From a virus: 20,985 bases of DNA. Of the stretch, positions 1-7,099 are shown one piece after another; the stretch's first letter is position 1, and each line of letters starts with the position of its first letter. The position numbers were made by a program, and so were the translations under genes. Location: positions 1 to 20,985 of IMG/VR virus record IMGVR_UViG_3300046804_003262. The stretch is one strand, 5' to 3'. Under the pieces are notes generated by a model. That model had not been told where the DNA came from and did no database searches. It saw nothing but the letters and a program-made list of their open reading frames with translations.

Positions 1-2
1 TC

Positions 3-626
3 TATATTGTTGCACTAGACCCTAGTCTAGGTACTGGCGGCGACCCTGCGGCCATACAGGTATTTGAAGCAGATACCACTGAGCAAATTGCAGAATGGCG
101 ACACAACAAAACTGACGTACCCACACAGGTTCGCATCATGGCCGACATTATAAAAGAAATACACAGCGTAGTACAGGACAACAAAAGTATCTACTACAGC
201 GTGGAAAACAACACACTAGGCGAAGCGGCCTTGATATCTATCAGTGAATACGGCGAAGAAAACATTCCAGGTTACTTTTTGAGTGATAACTCTGTGACAG
301 GATCTACTGGGCGTAGATTCCGCAAAGGATTTAACACCACAAACAAAAGTAAAATTGTGGCCTGCAACAAATTTAAAATTTTGGTAGAATCTGGGCGTAT
401 GAAAATCTACTCAAAACCCTTGGTTAGTGAGCTTAAAACGTTTGTAGCCAACGGTGCTAGCTACGAAGCAAAAATTGGGGAAACTGATGACTTGGTTATG
501 GCTAGTTTGCTGGCTACCCGCATGCTGATGATGTTGCAGACCTATCACAGCGACTTAGATGCACACCTCAAAGACCACTCAGATAATATCATTGAGCCCA
601 TGCCCTTCATTTCAGTAATGCGCTAA
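3..626 (+). CDS. 17: Terminase large subunit, nuclease domain (5' truncated)
   Basis: C-terminal 207 residues of a gp17-type packaging motor subunit; the ATPase half lies outside the window. The large terminase drives DNA into the prohead with its ATPase and cuts the concatemer with an RNase H-like nuclease. Seen here: an ALDPSLGTGGD segment, whose D (residue 6 of this fragment) fits the first catalytic aspartate; YSVENN with E68 fits the second acid; and ETDDLVMA with D162/D163 fits the third (compare T4 D401, E458, D542). The frame is open to the left edge, and the internal ATG at 138 is not the start. The TAA stop is part of a TAAATA box that probably serves the next gene. Partial because of the window edge, not because of decay. 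Confidence 0.9.
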   Translation, partial: YIVALDPSLGTGGDPAAIQVFEADTTEQIAEWRHNKTDVPTQVRIMADIIKEIHSVVQDNKSIYYSVENNTLGEAALISISEYGEENIPGYFLSDNSVTGSTGRRFRKGFNTTNKSKIVACNKFKILVESGRMKIYSKPLVSELKTFVANGASYEAKIGETDDLVMASLLATRMLMMLQTYHSDLDAHLKDHSDNIIEPMPFISVMR

Positions 627-630
627 ATAC
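623..630 (+). promoter_or_regulatory. T4-type late promoter box (CTAAATAC) overlapping the terminase stop
   Basis: TAAATA at 624-629 shares its TAA with the terminase stop codon and ends 7 nt before the ATG at 637. T4 late promoters use TATAAATA around -10, so transcription would begin very close to the ATG. No Shine-Dalgarno sequence lies between the box and the ATG. One of a set of similar boxes in the window. Confidence 0.55.
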
Positions 631-636
631 ACGACC

Positions 637-2457
637 ATGGCTACAGAAAATACATTATCACAACAATTGCTTGATTTTTTAGCAACTCGGGACATTCAGC
701 CCGAAATGCTGGACAAAATGGGCAAGCCCACTGACGCTGAAAACGCTAAAACTTTTACCTTTGACTATGTAAGCGGCACCGGCAAAAACTATGGTACCAT
801 GGTTATTGTGCTTGATGTTGATAACGATTGCAAAATCATGTACGGGGACAATCTGGGCAAGACCATGGAAGGCGATGACAAGAGCGAATTCTTTGATTTT
901 ATCAGCCACCTAGGGCAAGTAGCAGTACGCAATCGTTGGACCAAGACCATACAAGACATTAGCCAGCTCAAGTATACCATGCAAGGACTGGCCGCAATAC
1001 AAGAAGGCCTATTTGAAGGCTACTACGGAACACGCAAGATCAGCTACACTGGCCAACCCACCGAAGCAAGATTGCAAATAGTACACAATCGTGCTCTGGG
1101 CGAAGGCGACGCACGTCATCGCTATGTTGAAAAACTGTTTATCGAAACAGCAGATGGTGAGCGTTTTAAATTGGGCTTCAAGAGCTTGATGGGCGGTCGT
1201 GCTATGTTAGAACACGTTCGTCAAGGTGGCAAACCCTATGACATTCGTGGCAATCACATCACTGAAACTGTAAACGAAATTGCAGTGTTGAACCGTTTCA
1301 ACCGCGCCAGCAACAGTCGCATTGTTGAAGGCTCGACCCAAGACCTTATTACCGAAGCACATGTATACTACCACAGTTTGAGAGAGAATCTCAAACGCAT
1401 GGGCACAAGCCGTGGATATGCAGAGTATTTTGAATCGTGGCATCCGGCCACAATTACTGAACAAGATGGAGTGGTTGACGAAATCAAAACCTTGTTCATC
1501 GAGCAAACCATTGACAGCCGTATTGAGGCTGCGTTGCCATTGTTGGCAAAAATACAGCAACGAGGACAAGAAATGAAAGAAGCAGAAATTTTTGAAAGCT
1601 GGATCAACAATCTAGCTGAAGGTACATGGAACTTACCAGAAACTCCTGAACAATTAGACAAACTCAAAACTCTTATGAGCAAAGAGTTGATTGTGGGCCC
1701 AGATGCCACAAACGCCACAGAACAACTGTATGACTTAGTTGGTGATGACATTTTGTTTGATCGTCTCGGCGAACTTGCCGCACGTGATCCACGAGCCAAT
1801 GCTTGGAATGACACTGAAGTCATGGAAAGACTCAAAGAGTTAGGCATTCAAACTCCCACACCAGTTGAACCTGATGCTGGAATGGAACCAGTAAACACTG
1901 AGCCTGCGGCCACTCCTGGTGCTCCTGCACCAGTAGCGCAACCTGCACCACCAATGGCCGAAGGTTATACTGAAACTGGTGATAATACAGTGGCTGCGGC
2001 AGCCACTGATTTGCACAGTGCTATAAACAAGGACCCTGAAATTATGAAAGGTGTTGTAGTACCTCCCGAAGCCACACAAGAGGTTAAAGAAAACGCAGAA
2101 TTGTTGTCAATTCTAAAACACGCTGGTGTGCCAGTCAAAGAAGGTGTGCTAACAGATTCAACTGGTCACACACTAGAGCACTTACTCAAACGCTTCAGCA
2201 AAGAAGTAGAAGTATTCAAAGAAGGTGGTGACCTGGACCAAGACTTGTACGAAGCCCTGTATGACTACTACTTTGATGACATGCCATATGGCACAAAGAA
2301 AGCCCGTACCGGTGATCCATATGAATGGGTGTCACAACGACTGTACGACGATTTGGGCTTGAATGAAAATCTTATCTCTCCAATGGCTATGCCAGTAGCG
2401 ACCGAAAGCAGTGGTTGCAACATGACAGCCGAAGGCGAGTACTGCCCAGAACATTGA
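637..2457 (+). CDS. Large phage protein of unknown function (606 aa), ends at an in-frame TGA
   Basis: I do not recognise a named family. Visible layout: an alpha/beta-looking N-terminal part (1-230); a region near 310-400 containing AEIFESWINNLAEGTWNLP and the nearby segment VGPDATNATEQLYDLVGDD; a Pro/Ala/Thr/Glu-rich linker at about 410-440; then a C-terminal part with an ELLSILKHAGV helix and an acidic, Tyr/Asp-rich segment (LYEALYDYYFDDMPYG). It lies directly downstream of the terminase, so it is probably late and perhaps structural or head-associated, but this is inference. The start at 637 has no Shine-Dalgarno sequence and follows a late-type box by 7 nt. The reading frame continues in a protein-like way past TGA 2455-2457 (see the separate entry), so the annotated C-terminus CPEH may not be the true or ancestral end. 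Confidence 0.8.
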   Translation: MATENTLSQQLLDFLATRDIQPEMLDKMGKPTDAENAKTFTFDYVSGTGKNYGTMVIVLDVDNDCKIMYGDNLGKTMEGDDKSEFFDFISHLGQVAVRNRWTKTIQDISQLKYTMQGLAAIQEGLFEGYYGTRKISYTGQPTEARLQIVHNRALGEGDARHRYVEKLFIETADGERFKLGFKSLMGGRAMLEHVRQGGKPYDIRGNHITETVNEIAVLNRFNRASNSRIVEGSTQDLITEAHVYYHSLRENLKRMGTSRGYAEYFESWHPATITEQDGVVDEIKTLFIEQTIDSRIEAALPLLAKIQQRGQEMKEAEIFESWINNLAEGTWNLPETPEQLDKLKTLMSKELIVGPDATNATEQLYDLVGDDILFDRLGELAARDPRANAWNDTEVMERLKELGIQTPTPVEPDAGMEPVNTEPAATPGAPAPVAQPAPPMAEGYTETGDNTVAAAATDLHSAINKDPEIMKGVVVPPEATQEVKENAELLSILKHAGVPVKEGVLTDSTGHTLEHLLKRFSKEVEVFKEGGDLDQDLYEALYDYYFDDMPYGTKKARTGDPYEWVSQRLYDDLGLNENLISPMAMPVATESSGCNMTAEGEYCPEH

Positions 2458-2607
2458 CTTGCAGAATGTGGCATGGGCATGGCAACTGGCATCATGGGCG
2501 AGCAAGACCCCATGGATTCCCGCGCCGCTGTAACTGACAGCTACTATGAGTCAAAAGACAGCAACTCACTTCTGGCAAGAATAAAATCATTGGCTTTGCT
2601 CAAATGA
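2458..2607 (+). other. In-frame 49-codon C-terminal extension beyond TGA (readthrough or nonsense mutation)
   Basis: After the TGA at 2455-2457 the same frame stays open for 49 codons to TGA 2605-2607. It reads protein-like: it starts LAECGMGMATGIMGEQDP and ends DSNSLLARIKSLALLK. The end resembles the ELLSILKHAGV helix seen earlier in the same protein. Cysteines on both sides of the stop would make one cluster (C-x8-C-P-E-H-x-L-A-E-C). A single substitution (for example GGA or CGA to TGA) would explain it. Options are a recent nonsense mutation, a sequencing or assembly error, or programmed readthrough (context UGA CUU). TGA is used as an ordinary stop elsewhere here (5605, 11116, 17909, 18646), so a changed genetic code is unlikely. 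Confidence 0.7.
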
Positions 2608-2616
2608 GATAAATAA
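2608..2616 (+). promoter_or_regulatory. Possible late promoter box GATAAATAA
   Basis: GATAAATAA follows directly after the TGA that ends the extended frame of the preceding gene. It matches seven of the eight T4 late-box positions, but it lies about 130 nt before the next ATG, unlike the other boxes in this window. It could give late expression of the gp32-like gene through the hairpin downstream, or be chance in an A/T-rich spacer. Confidence 0.3.
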
Positions 2617-2618
2617 AC

Positions 2619-2647
2619 TTGACACAGTAGAAAAAAGCGCATATACT
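2619..2647 (+). promoter_or_regulatory. Sigma70-type promoter TTGACA-N17-TATACT for the SSB gene
   Basis: A consensus -35 box (TTGACA, 2619-2624), 17-bp spacer and TATACT (2642-2647). The expected start is near 2654, giving a leader of roughly 90 nt before the ATG at 2747. The -10 box lies exactly in the loop of the hairpin at 2632-2668, so promoter and terminator are interleaved. Confidence 0.75.
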
Positions 2648-2668
2648 ACTACGGTGTTTGCGCTTTTT
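2632..2668 (+). terminator. Bidirectional-looking intrinsic terminator with the -10 box in its loop
   Basis: The arms 2632-2641 (AAAAAGCGCA) and 2659-2668 (TGCGCTTTTT) are perfect 10-bp complements around a 17-nt loop. The right arm ends in a T-tract, and the left arm supplies one for the opposite strand. Transcripts arriving from upstream can form the hairpin; transcripts starting near 2654 lack the left arm and escape it. The core is only GCGC plus A/T pairs and the loop is long, so strength is uncertain. Confidence 0.6.
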
Positions 2669-2680
2669 CTTTTGTGGCAC

Positions 2681-2746
2681 AGGCAACAATTGATCTAAGT
2701 AATTTAGATAGGCAACATACATAGGCAACTTAAAGGAGAATATACT
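2681..2746 (+). promoter_or_regulatory. SSB-gene leader: three AGGCAAC repeats, small hairpin, strong ribosome-binding site
   Basis: AGGCAAC occurs at 2681-2687, 2710-2716 and 2723-2729. Between the first two copies lies a 6-bp hairpin (ATCTAA 2693-2698 with TTAGAT 2704-2709). AAAGGAG follows at about 2732-2738, before the ATG at 2747. T4 gene 32 is known to repress its own translation by binding its leader RNA near a folded nucleation site; this arrangement of repeats and hairpin would fit such an operator, but that role here is inferred. Confidence 0.45.
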
Positions 2747-3739
2747 ATGGCATCTTTAGCAGAAATTCGAGCACGACTACAGGCAGCTGAAAACAAACAA
2801 GGTGGGCAATCCACCGGTGGGGATAACAGCATTTATCCACATTGGAACATGGAAGAAGGTCAATCAGCAACAGTCCGTTTTCTTCCAGACGGCAATTCTA
2901 AAAACACATTTTTCTGGGTCGAACGTGCAATGATCCGACTGCCATTCAATGGCATCAAAGGAGAAATGGAATCAAAACAAGTTATGGTTCAGGTACCCTG
3001 TGTTGAGATGTGGGGCGACGCATGCCCAATCTTGGCAGAAGTGCGTACTTGGTTCAAAGACAAATCACTTGAGGACATGGGTCGCAAGTATTGGAAGAAG
3101 CGCAGTTATCTCTTCCAAGGCTTTGTGCGTGAGAACCCACTTAGCGAAGACAAAACTCCTGAGAATCCCATCCGTAGATTCATCATTGGTCCTCAGATCT
3201 TTACCACTATCAAAGGTGCGTTGATGGATCCTGAGTTGGAAGAACTGCCAACTGACTACCTGCGTGGTTTGGACTTCCGTATCAGCAAGGGTAGCAAAGG
3301 CGGCTTTGCTGACTACAACGGTTCTAAGTGGGCTCGCAAAGAGAGCGCATTGACCGAAGAAGAACAAGCCGCAGTTGACAAGCATGGCTTGTATGACTTG
3401 GCAACATTCTTGCCCAAGAAGCCAACTGATGTTGAGCTCAAAGTGATCAAGGAAATGTTTGAAGCGTCTGTTGATGGTCAACCATATGACACCGAGCGTT
3501 GGGGTCAGTATTTCCGTCCTGCAGGCGTTCAGGCGCCAGGTGCTAGCACTGCCGGTGATGAGGATGCACCAGCCAAGGCTGCTCCAGTAGCCAAGGCCGC
3601 TCCTGCTCCAGTAGCAGAAACCCCAGCATGGGAAGATGACGAGCCAGCAACTGCCACTGCTCCAGTAGCAAAACCTGCTGACAACAAGAATGCCCAAGAC
3701 ATCTTGGCAATGATTCGAGCACGTCAGAACAAGCAGTAA
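2747..3739 (+). CDS. 32: gp32-like single-stranded DNA-binding protein
   Basis: 330 aa, close to T4 gp32 (301 aa). It would coat single-stranded DNA during replication and recombination and works with UvsX/UvsY encoded downstream. The layout matches: a short basic N-terminus (SLAEIRARLQAAENKQ), a core from about 30 to 260 with the aromatic/basic run typical of this fold (YWKKRSYLFQGFV, 115-127; RRFIIGPQIF, 143-152), and a Pro/Ala-rich acidic tail from about 265 ending in QDILAMIRARQNKQ. The tail end resembles the N-terminus. Only two cysteines (C85, C93) stand where T4 gp32 has a His/Cys3 zinc site, so metal binding may be reduced or altered. The start is supported by AAAGGAG 8 nt upstream. 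Confidence 0.85.
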   Translation: MASLAEIRARLQAAENKQGGQSTGGDNSIYPHWNMEEGQSATVRFLPDGNSKNTFFWVERAMIRLPFNGIKGEMESKQVMVQVPCVEMWGDACPILAEVRTWFKDKSLEDMGRKYWKKRSYLFQGFVRENPLSEDKTPENPIRRFIIGPQIFTTIKGALMDPELEELPTDYLRGLDFRISKGSKGGFADYNGSKWARKESALTEEEQAAVDKHGLYDLATFLPKKPTDVELKVIKEMFEASVDGQPYDTERWGQYFRPAGVQAPGASTAGDEDAPAKAAPVAKAAPAPVAETPAWEDDEPATATAPVAKPADNKNAQDILAMIRARQNKQ

Positions 3740-3744
3740 ATGGG

Positions 3745-3766
3745 AATGAGGCCGAAAGGCCTCATT
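3745..3766 (+). terminator. Perfect 9-bp hairpin with GAAA tetraloop after the SSB gene
   Basis: AATGAGGCC, loop GAAA, GGCCTCATT: a perfect stem closed by a GNRA tetraloop, starting 5 nt after the SSB stop codon. No T-tract follows, so it is not a classical intrinsic terminator. It more likely protects the 3' end of the mRNA, marks a processing site, or limits readthrough. It sits 6 nt before the probable start of the next gene and could also affect its translation. Confidence 0.75.
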
Positions 3767-3772
3767 CATCGT

Positions 3773-4549
3773 ATGCCAAAGCTACGCTGGACTGCCACTC
3801 ATGATGTAATCGAGTTATCGGTTATTGATCGCAGTGTTTACGATTACTTTGTTGGCCAACTCAATGCCAAATCAATCAACAACTACACTGTATCAAACCT
3901 AGACGTTGCCTCTCTGAGTAAAGATCTAATTGAATGTTTTGAAAACATACGGACATTACTGCAAACTAAATTTCAAATTGATGCTTTTGACTTTGAACTT
4001 GATCCTAGTCAACAGCATCATTTGAATAGATTGCATCGAGAGTGGGCCAAACTGCATCAGCAGTACCCAAATATTGAGCGATTAACAGACAAACACTTTC
4101 CCAAGGCCATGTACAAGCTCAATCAACTTGTGCATCGCATTGAGGAACAGTATGACAGCATCAAGTTGATTAGCAAAGATGCTGACTACTTTATGCCAAA
4201 CCCATTTGGTGTGGACAAACTCTGTGCTGGATGGTTTAACCTTTGTGTTGATTATAACAATTTGGGAAGAAGTTCCTTCCAAAAGTGGTTAGTGGATGAT
4301 CGCACCAATGACACTGACCTTAATAATTTTCAAGAACTGTACACTACACTAAATGTAAGCATTACGCCAATTTTGCAAATTGACACACCCAAATCTTATC
4401 AGTCTTGGTGTGAACAGAACAACATACCTTGTGTGAACAACAAAATGCCGTTGGCAAACTTTGACAACATTGAAAACAATATGCTACAATACAGACAGAT
4501 GTTCTACAAAAATTCATTGGTACAAAATAACTTTATTATACTGGAGTAA
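3773..4549 (+). CDS. Unknown protein between the SSB and UvsX genes (258 aa)
   Basis: No family recognised. The protein looks mostly alpha-helical, with many Asn, Gln, Tyr and His residues, no membrane segment or signal peptide, and no clear catalytic motif. I chose ATG 3773 (MPKLRWTATHDV) because the alternative ATG at 3740 would place the perfect hairpin 3745-3766 inside the coding region; a start at 3740 adds 11 residues. Neither start has a Shine-Dalgarno sequence, so translation may depend on the upstream gene. It ends 2 nt before the UvsX ATG, so it is probably co-transcribed with the recombination genes, but a role there is only a guess by position. Confidence 0.7.
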   Translation: MPKLRWTATHDVIELSVIDRSVYDYFVGQLNAKSINNYTVSNLDVASLSKDLIECFENIRTLLQTKFQIDAFDFELDPSQQHHLNRLHREWAKLHQQYPNIERLTDKHFPKAMYKLNQLVHRIEEQYDSIKLISKDADYFMPNPFGVDKLCAGWFNLCVDYNNLGRSSFQKWLVDDRTNDTDLNNFQELYTTLNVSITPILQIDTPKSYQSWCEQNNIPCVNNKMPLANFDNIENNMLQYRQMFYKNSLVQNNFIILE

Positions 4550-4551
4550 AC

Positions 4552-5607
4552 ATGGGAAAACCCTTTGACGTAAGCAAGTTCCGCAAGGAAATCACTAAGA
4601 GCATTGATGGTCTTAGTATCGGATTTAACGATCCTACTGATTGGATCTCCACAGGCAACTATGCCTTGAACTATCTTATCAGTGGAGACTTTAACCGTGG
4701 AATTCCACTAGGCAAGGTCACTGTGTTTGCCGGCGAATCTGGTGCTGGTAAAAGCTATATTTGTTCCGGCAACATTATCAAGAACGCACAAGAGCAAGGT
4801 ATCTTTGTTGTGTTGATTGACTCAGAAAACGCCCTTGACGAAGATTGGCTCAAGGCCTTGGGGGTTGACACCAATGAAAACAAACTCTTGAAGTTGAGCA
4901 TGGCAATGATTGATGATGTTGCCAAAACTATCTCAACATTCATGAGTGACTATAAAGCTCTGCCCGACGGAGAACGGCCAAAGGTTCTTTTTGTTATTGA
5001 CTCTTTGGGAATGTTACTGACACCTACGGACATCAACCAGTTTGATAGCGGTGATCTTAAAGGCGACTTGGGTAGAAAACCCAAAGCTCTCACTGCCCTA
5101 GTACGGAACTGTGTAAACATGTTTGGTAGTTACAATGTCGGCCTCGTATGTACTAACCACACATACGCAAGTCAGGACATGTTTGATCCAGACGATAAGA
5201 TTAGCGGCGGGCAGGGCTTTATCTATGCTAGTTCTATTGTTGTTGCTATGAAGAAACTCAAGCTCAAAGAGGACGAAGACGGCAACAAAGTAACTGACGT
5301 TATGGGTATTCGTAGTGCCTGTAAGGTCATGAAAACTCGCTATGCCAAACCCTTTGAAGGTGTGCAGGTGAAGATTCCTTACGAAACAGGCATGAACCCT
5401 TACTCAGGTCTTGTTGACTTGGCTGAGAAAAAAGGGTTCCTCAAGAAAGATGGTAACCGTCTTGCATACACTACCCTGGATGGTGAAATTATTAAGTTCT
5501 TCCGCAAAGGCTGGGAAAGCAACGAAAGTGGTTGTTTGGATGTTGTAATGGCTGAGTTTGGAAAACGCAAGGAAGAGGTAACTACAGTGGAGGAGGAGAC
5601 AGAATGA
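4552..5607 (+). CDS. uvsX: UvsX, RecA-like recombinase
   Basis: 351 aa (T4 UvsX 391). It forms a nucleoprotein filament on single-stranded DNA and carries out strand exchange, driving recombination-dependent replication and repair. Seen: Walker A GESGAGKS at 61-68; LIDSENALDED (88-98), whose Glu matches the catalytic Glu of RecA-type ATPases; Walker B VLFVIDS (145-151); and a loop region around NHTYASQDMFDPDDKISGG with the conserved GG. The start ATG is preceded by GGAG at 4543-4546. It overlaps the next gene by 4 nt (ATGA). The gp32-like gene upstream and UvsY downstream support the assignment. Confidence 0.93.
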   Translation: MGKPFDVSKFRKEITKSIDGLSIGFNDPTDWISTGNYALNYLISGDFNRGIPLGKVTVFAGESGAGKSYICSGNIIKNAQEQGIFVVLIDSENALDEDWLKALGVDTNENKLLKLSMAMIDDVAKTISTFMSDYKALPDGERPKVLFVIDSLGMLLTPTDINQFDSGDLKGDLGRKPKALTALVRNCVNMFGSYNVGLVCTNHTYASQDMFDPDDKISGGQGFIYASSIVVAMKKLKLKEDEDGNKVTDVMGIRSACKVMKTRYAKPFEGVQVKIPYETGMNPYSGLVDLAEKKGFLKKDGNRLAYTTLDGEIIKFFRKGWESNESGCLDVVMAEFGKRKEEVTTVEEETE

Positions 5608-5864
5608 TTGAACAGGTAGTAAGCGAAATTTGGGGCGAGCTCAAACGCTACGTCAACACTGTAGATCGTGCCGAAGCCGCAGAGACTGTGGTTCAAATTT
5701 TAATGGATAACGATTGTGATGTTGAGGATATTCGCGATGCTTTTAAAGGTGACAGGGATATCAAAACAGCACTTACATCATATCTAGACAACGACAAAGA
5801 CTACGCCGAAGACGAAGAAGAGTCTGAAGAAGAAGACTACAACGAGGAAGACTGGGAAAATTAA
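5604..5864 (+). CDS. Small acidic protein downstream of uvsX (86 aa)
   Basis: Unknown function. Residues 1-65 look like a compact helical unit (EIWGELKRYVNTVDRAEAAE, then DVEDIRDAFKGDRDIKTAL). The last 20 or so residues are almost all Asp/Glu/Tyr/Asn, a DNA-mimic-like or protein-docking tail. Start is supported by GGAGGAG just upstream and by the ATGA overlap with uvsX; the stop overlaps the next ATG by 1 nt. Translation is therefore probably coupled to both neighbours. The acidic tail recalls the tail of gp32, which recruits partners, but no partner is known here. Confidence 0.8.
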   Translation: MIEQVVSEIWGELKRYVNTVDRAEAAETVVQILMDNDCDVEDIRDAFKGDRDIKTALTSYLDNDKDYAEDEEESEEEDYNEEDWEN

Positions 5865-7099
5865 TGCCCGCAAGGTTGTTTCCTATAAGAACAGCCACTT
5901 CATGTCAGTTAAAATGGAACTGGAGCACATTGTACTTGCATCAAGCACGTACTGCCAGTTGTCATAGAACTGCATGGAGTGATTTTTCTTTGGCAACATT
6001 TGATAGTTTTCACAACACACCAATAAAGATACAAGATCGCGAAGCTATGTTGGCCGGACAATGGCCAGAGCACAGTTGCTCGTATTGTAAAAATATTGAA
6101 CAAGCTGGTGGTGCCAGTGATAGACACATACACATGGATCACCCCAATCGAGTTCCGCAAGAACTCAATGTTGATCCCAGTGCTACACAGGTAACCCCTA
6201 CAGTATTAGAAGTCTACTTCAACAATACTTGTAACCTTGGTTGCTTGTACTGCATACCTGAGCTCAGTAGCAAAATTAACCAAGAGAATGTTAAGTTTGG
6301 GAAATTTGATGACCAAGGTGTAGTACTAGAATCAGTTACTATACACAATCAACATTCGGAGATAGTTGAAAAATTTTGGCAGTGGATGCAATTGAACAGT
6401 CAGCATCTTTTACGCCTTCATGTGTTAGGCGGCGAACCGTTTTATCAGAGCGAGTTTGATCGTTGCTTAGAGTACTTTGATCAGGTAGCACACCCAGGAC
6501 TAGAGCTCAATATTGTAACCAATCTCATGATTGACCATGTCAAGTTACATGATTATCTAAAAAAATTCAGAGACCTGTTGTCTAAAAAGCATTTAAAAAG
6601 AATAGACATCACTTGTAGCATTGACTGCACTGGTCCCGAACAAGAGTTTGTTCGCTGGGGTATGAACATTGATCGTTGGTTGTTTAACTTTGACATGCTC
6701 AGACAACACAAATGGCTGACTCTCAATATCAACCAAACCATCAGTGTGCTAACAATCAAAACCATGCCTAAACTCATGAACTGGCTGGCCGCCTGGCGCG
6801 AGACTAGACCTATTGGACATTTCTTTTCAGTGGTTTCGCCGCAGCCTAGTTACATGGATCCTGCCATACTTGGCGCAGGGGTGTTTGATAGTGATTTTGA
6901 AACAGTATTGGCTCAAATGCCTGATGGCGTTAGCAAACAATACATGGCAGGCATTTTTGCGTCTATCCAAAACACTAAGAAAAATCCTGCAGAAATGTTA
7001 AAATTAAAAACATTCTTAAACGAAAAAGACCGACGCCGAGGCACTGATTGGAAGCAGTTGTTTCCGTGGCTTGCAAAGGAACTAGAACATGTGGTATAG
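5864..7099 (+). CDS. Radical SAM enzyme (CxxxCxxC), phage type
   Basis: 411 aa. The motif CNLGCLYC (C123, C127, C130) is the radical SAM iron-sulfur site, and GGEP (189-192), within LHVLGGEPFY, is the usual SAM-binding element. A second pair, CSYC (C72, C75), in the N-terminal part followed by EQAGGASDR could bind another metal or cluster. Such enzymes cleave S-adenosylmethionine to a 5'-deoxyadenosyl radical; the substrate is unknown. A similar type occurs in many uncultured marine T4-like phages, as I recall it. It lies between uvsX and uvsY with overlaps of 1 nt and 11 nt, so it is in the recombination operon, and metK follows shortly after. No Shine-Dalgarno sequence is seen; translation is presumably coupled. 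Confidence 0.85.
   Translation: MPARLFPIRTATSCQLKWNWSTLYLHQARTASCHRTAWSDFSLATFDSFHNTPIKIQDREAMLAGQWPEHSCSYCKNIEQAGGASDRHIHMDHPNRVPQELNVDPSATQVTPTVLEVYFNNTCNLGCLYCIPELSSKINQENVKFGKFDDQGVVLESVTIHNQHSEIVEKFWQWMQLNSQHLLRLHVLGGEPFYQSEFDRCLEYFDQVAHPGLELNIVTNLMIDHVKLHDYLKKFRDLLSKKHLKRIDITCSIDCTGPEQEFVRWGMNIDRWLFNFDMLRQHKWLTLNINQTISVLTIKTMPKLMNWLAAWRETRPIGHFFSVVSPQPSYMDPAILGAGVFDSDFETVLAQMPDGVSKQYMAGIFASIQNTKKNPAEMLKLKTFLNEKDRRRGTDWKQLFPWLAKELEHVV

Noticed and set aside
1207-1847. Antisense open frames opposite the 606-codon gene
   Set aside because: Low-complexity translations, no ribosome-binding sites, and complete overlap with a better gene.
637-2607. Alternative genetic code with TGA read as an amino acid
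   Set aside because: TGA ends other well-supported genes here (5605-5607, 11116-11118, 17909-17911, 18646-18648) with proper 4-nt overlaps or downstream promoters, so it works as a stop.
2741-2746. Second TATACT directly before the SSB ATG
   Set aside because: It overlaps the ribosome-binding region and has no -35 box at the right distance; transcription would begin inside the gene.
3065-3769. Long antisense frame opposite the SSB gene (234 codons)
   Set aside because: No recognisable protein pattern; it mirrors the codon bias of the SSB gene.
4517-4542. Promoter for uvsX with TATACT at 4537-4542
   Set aside because: No acceptable -35 box at 16-18 bp; TTGGTA lies only 14 bp away. More likely chance in the A/T-rich end of the preceding gene.
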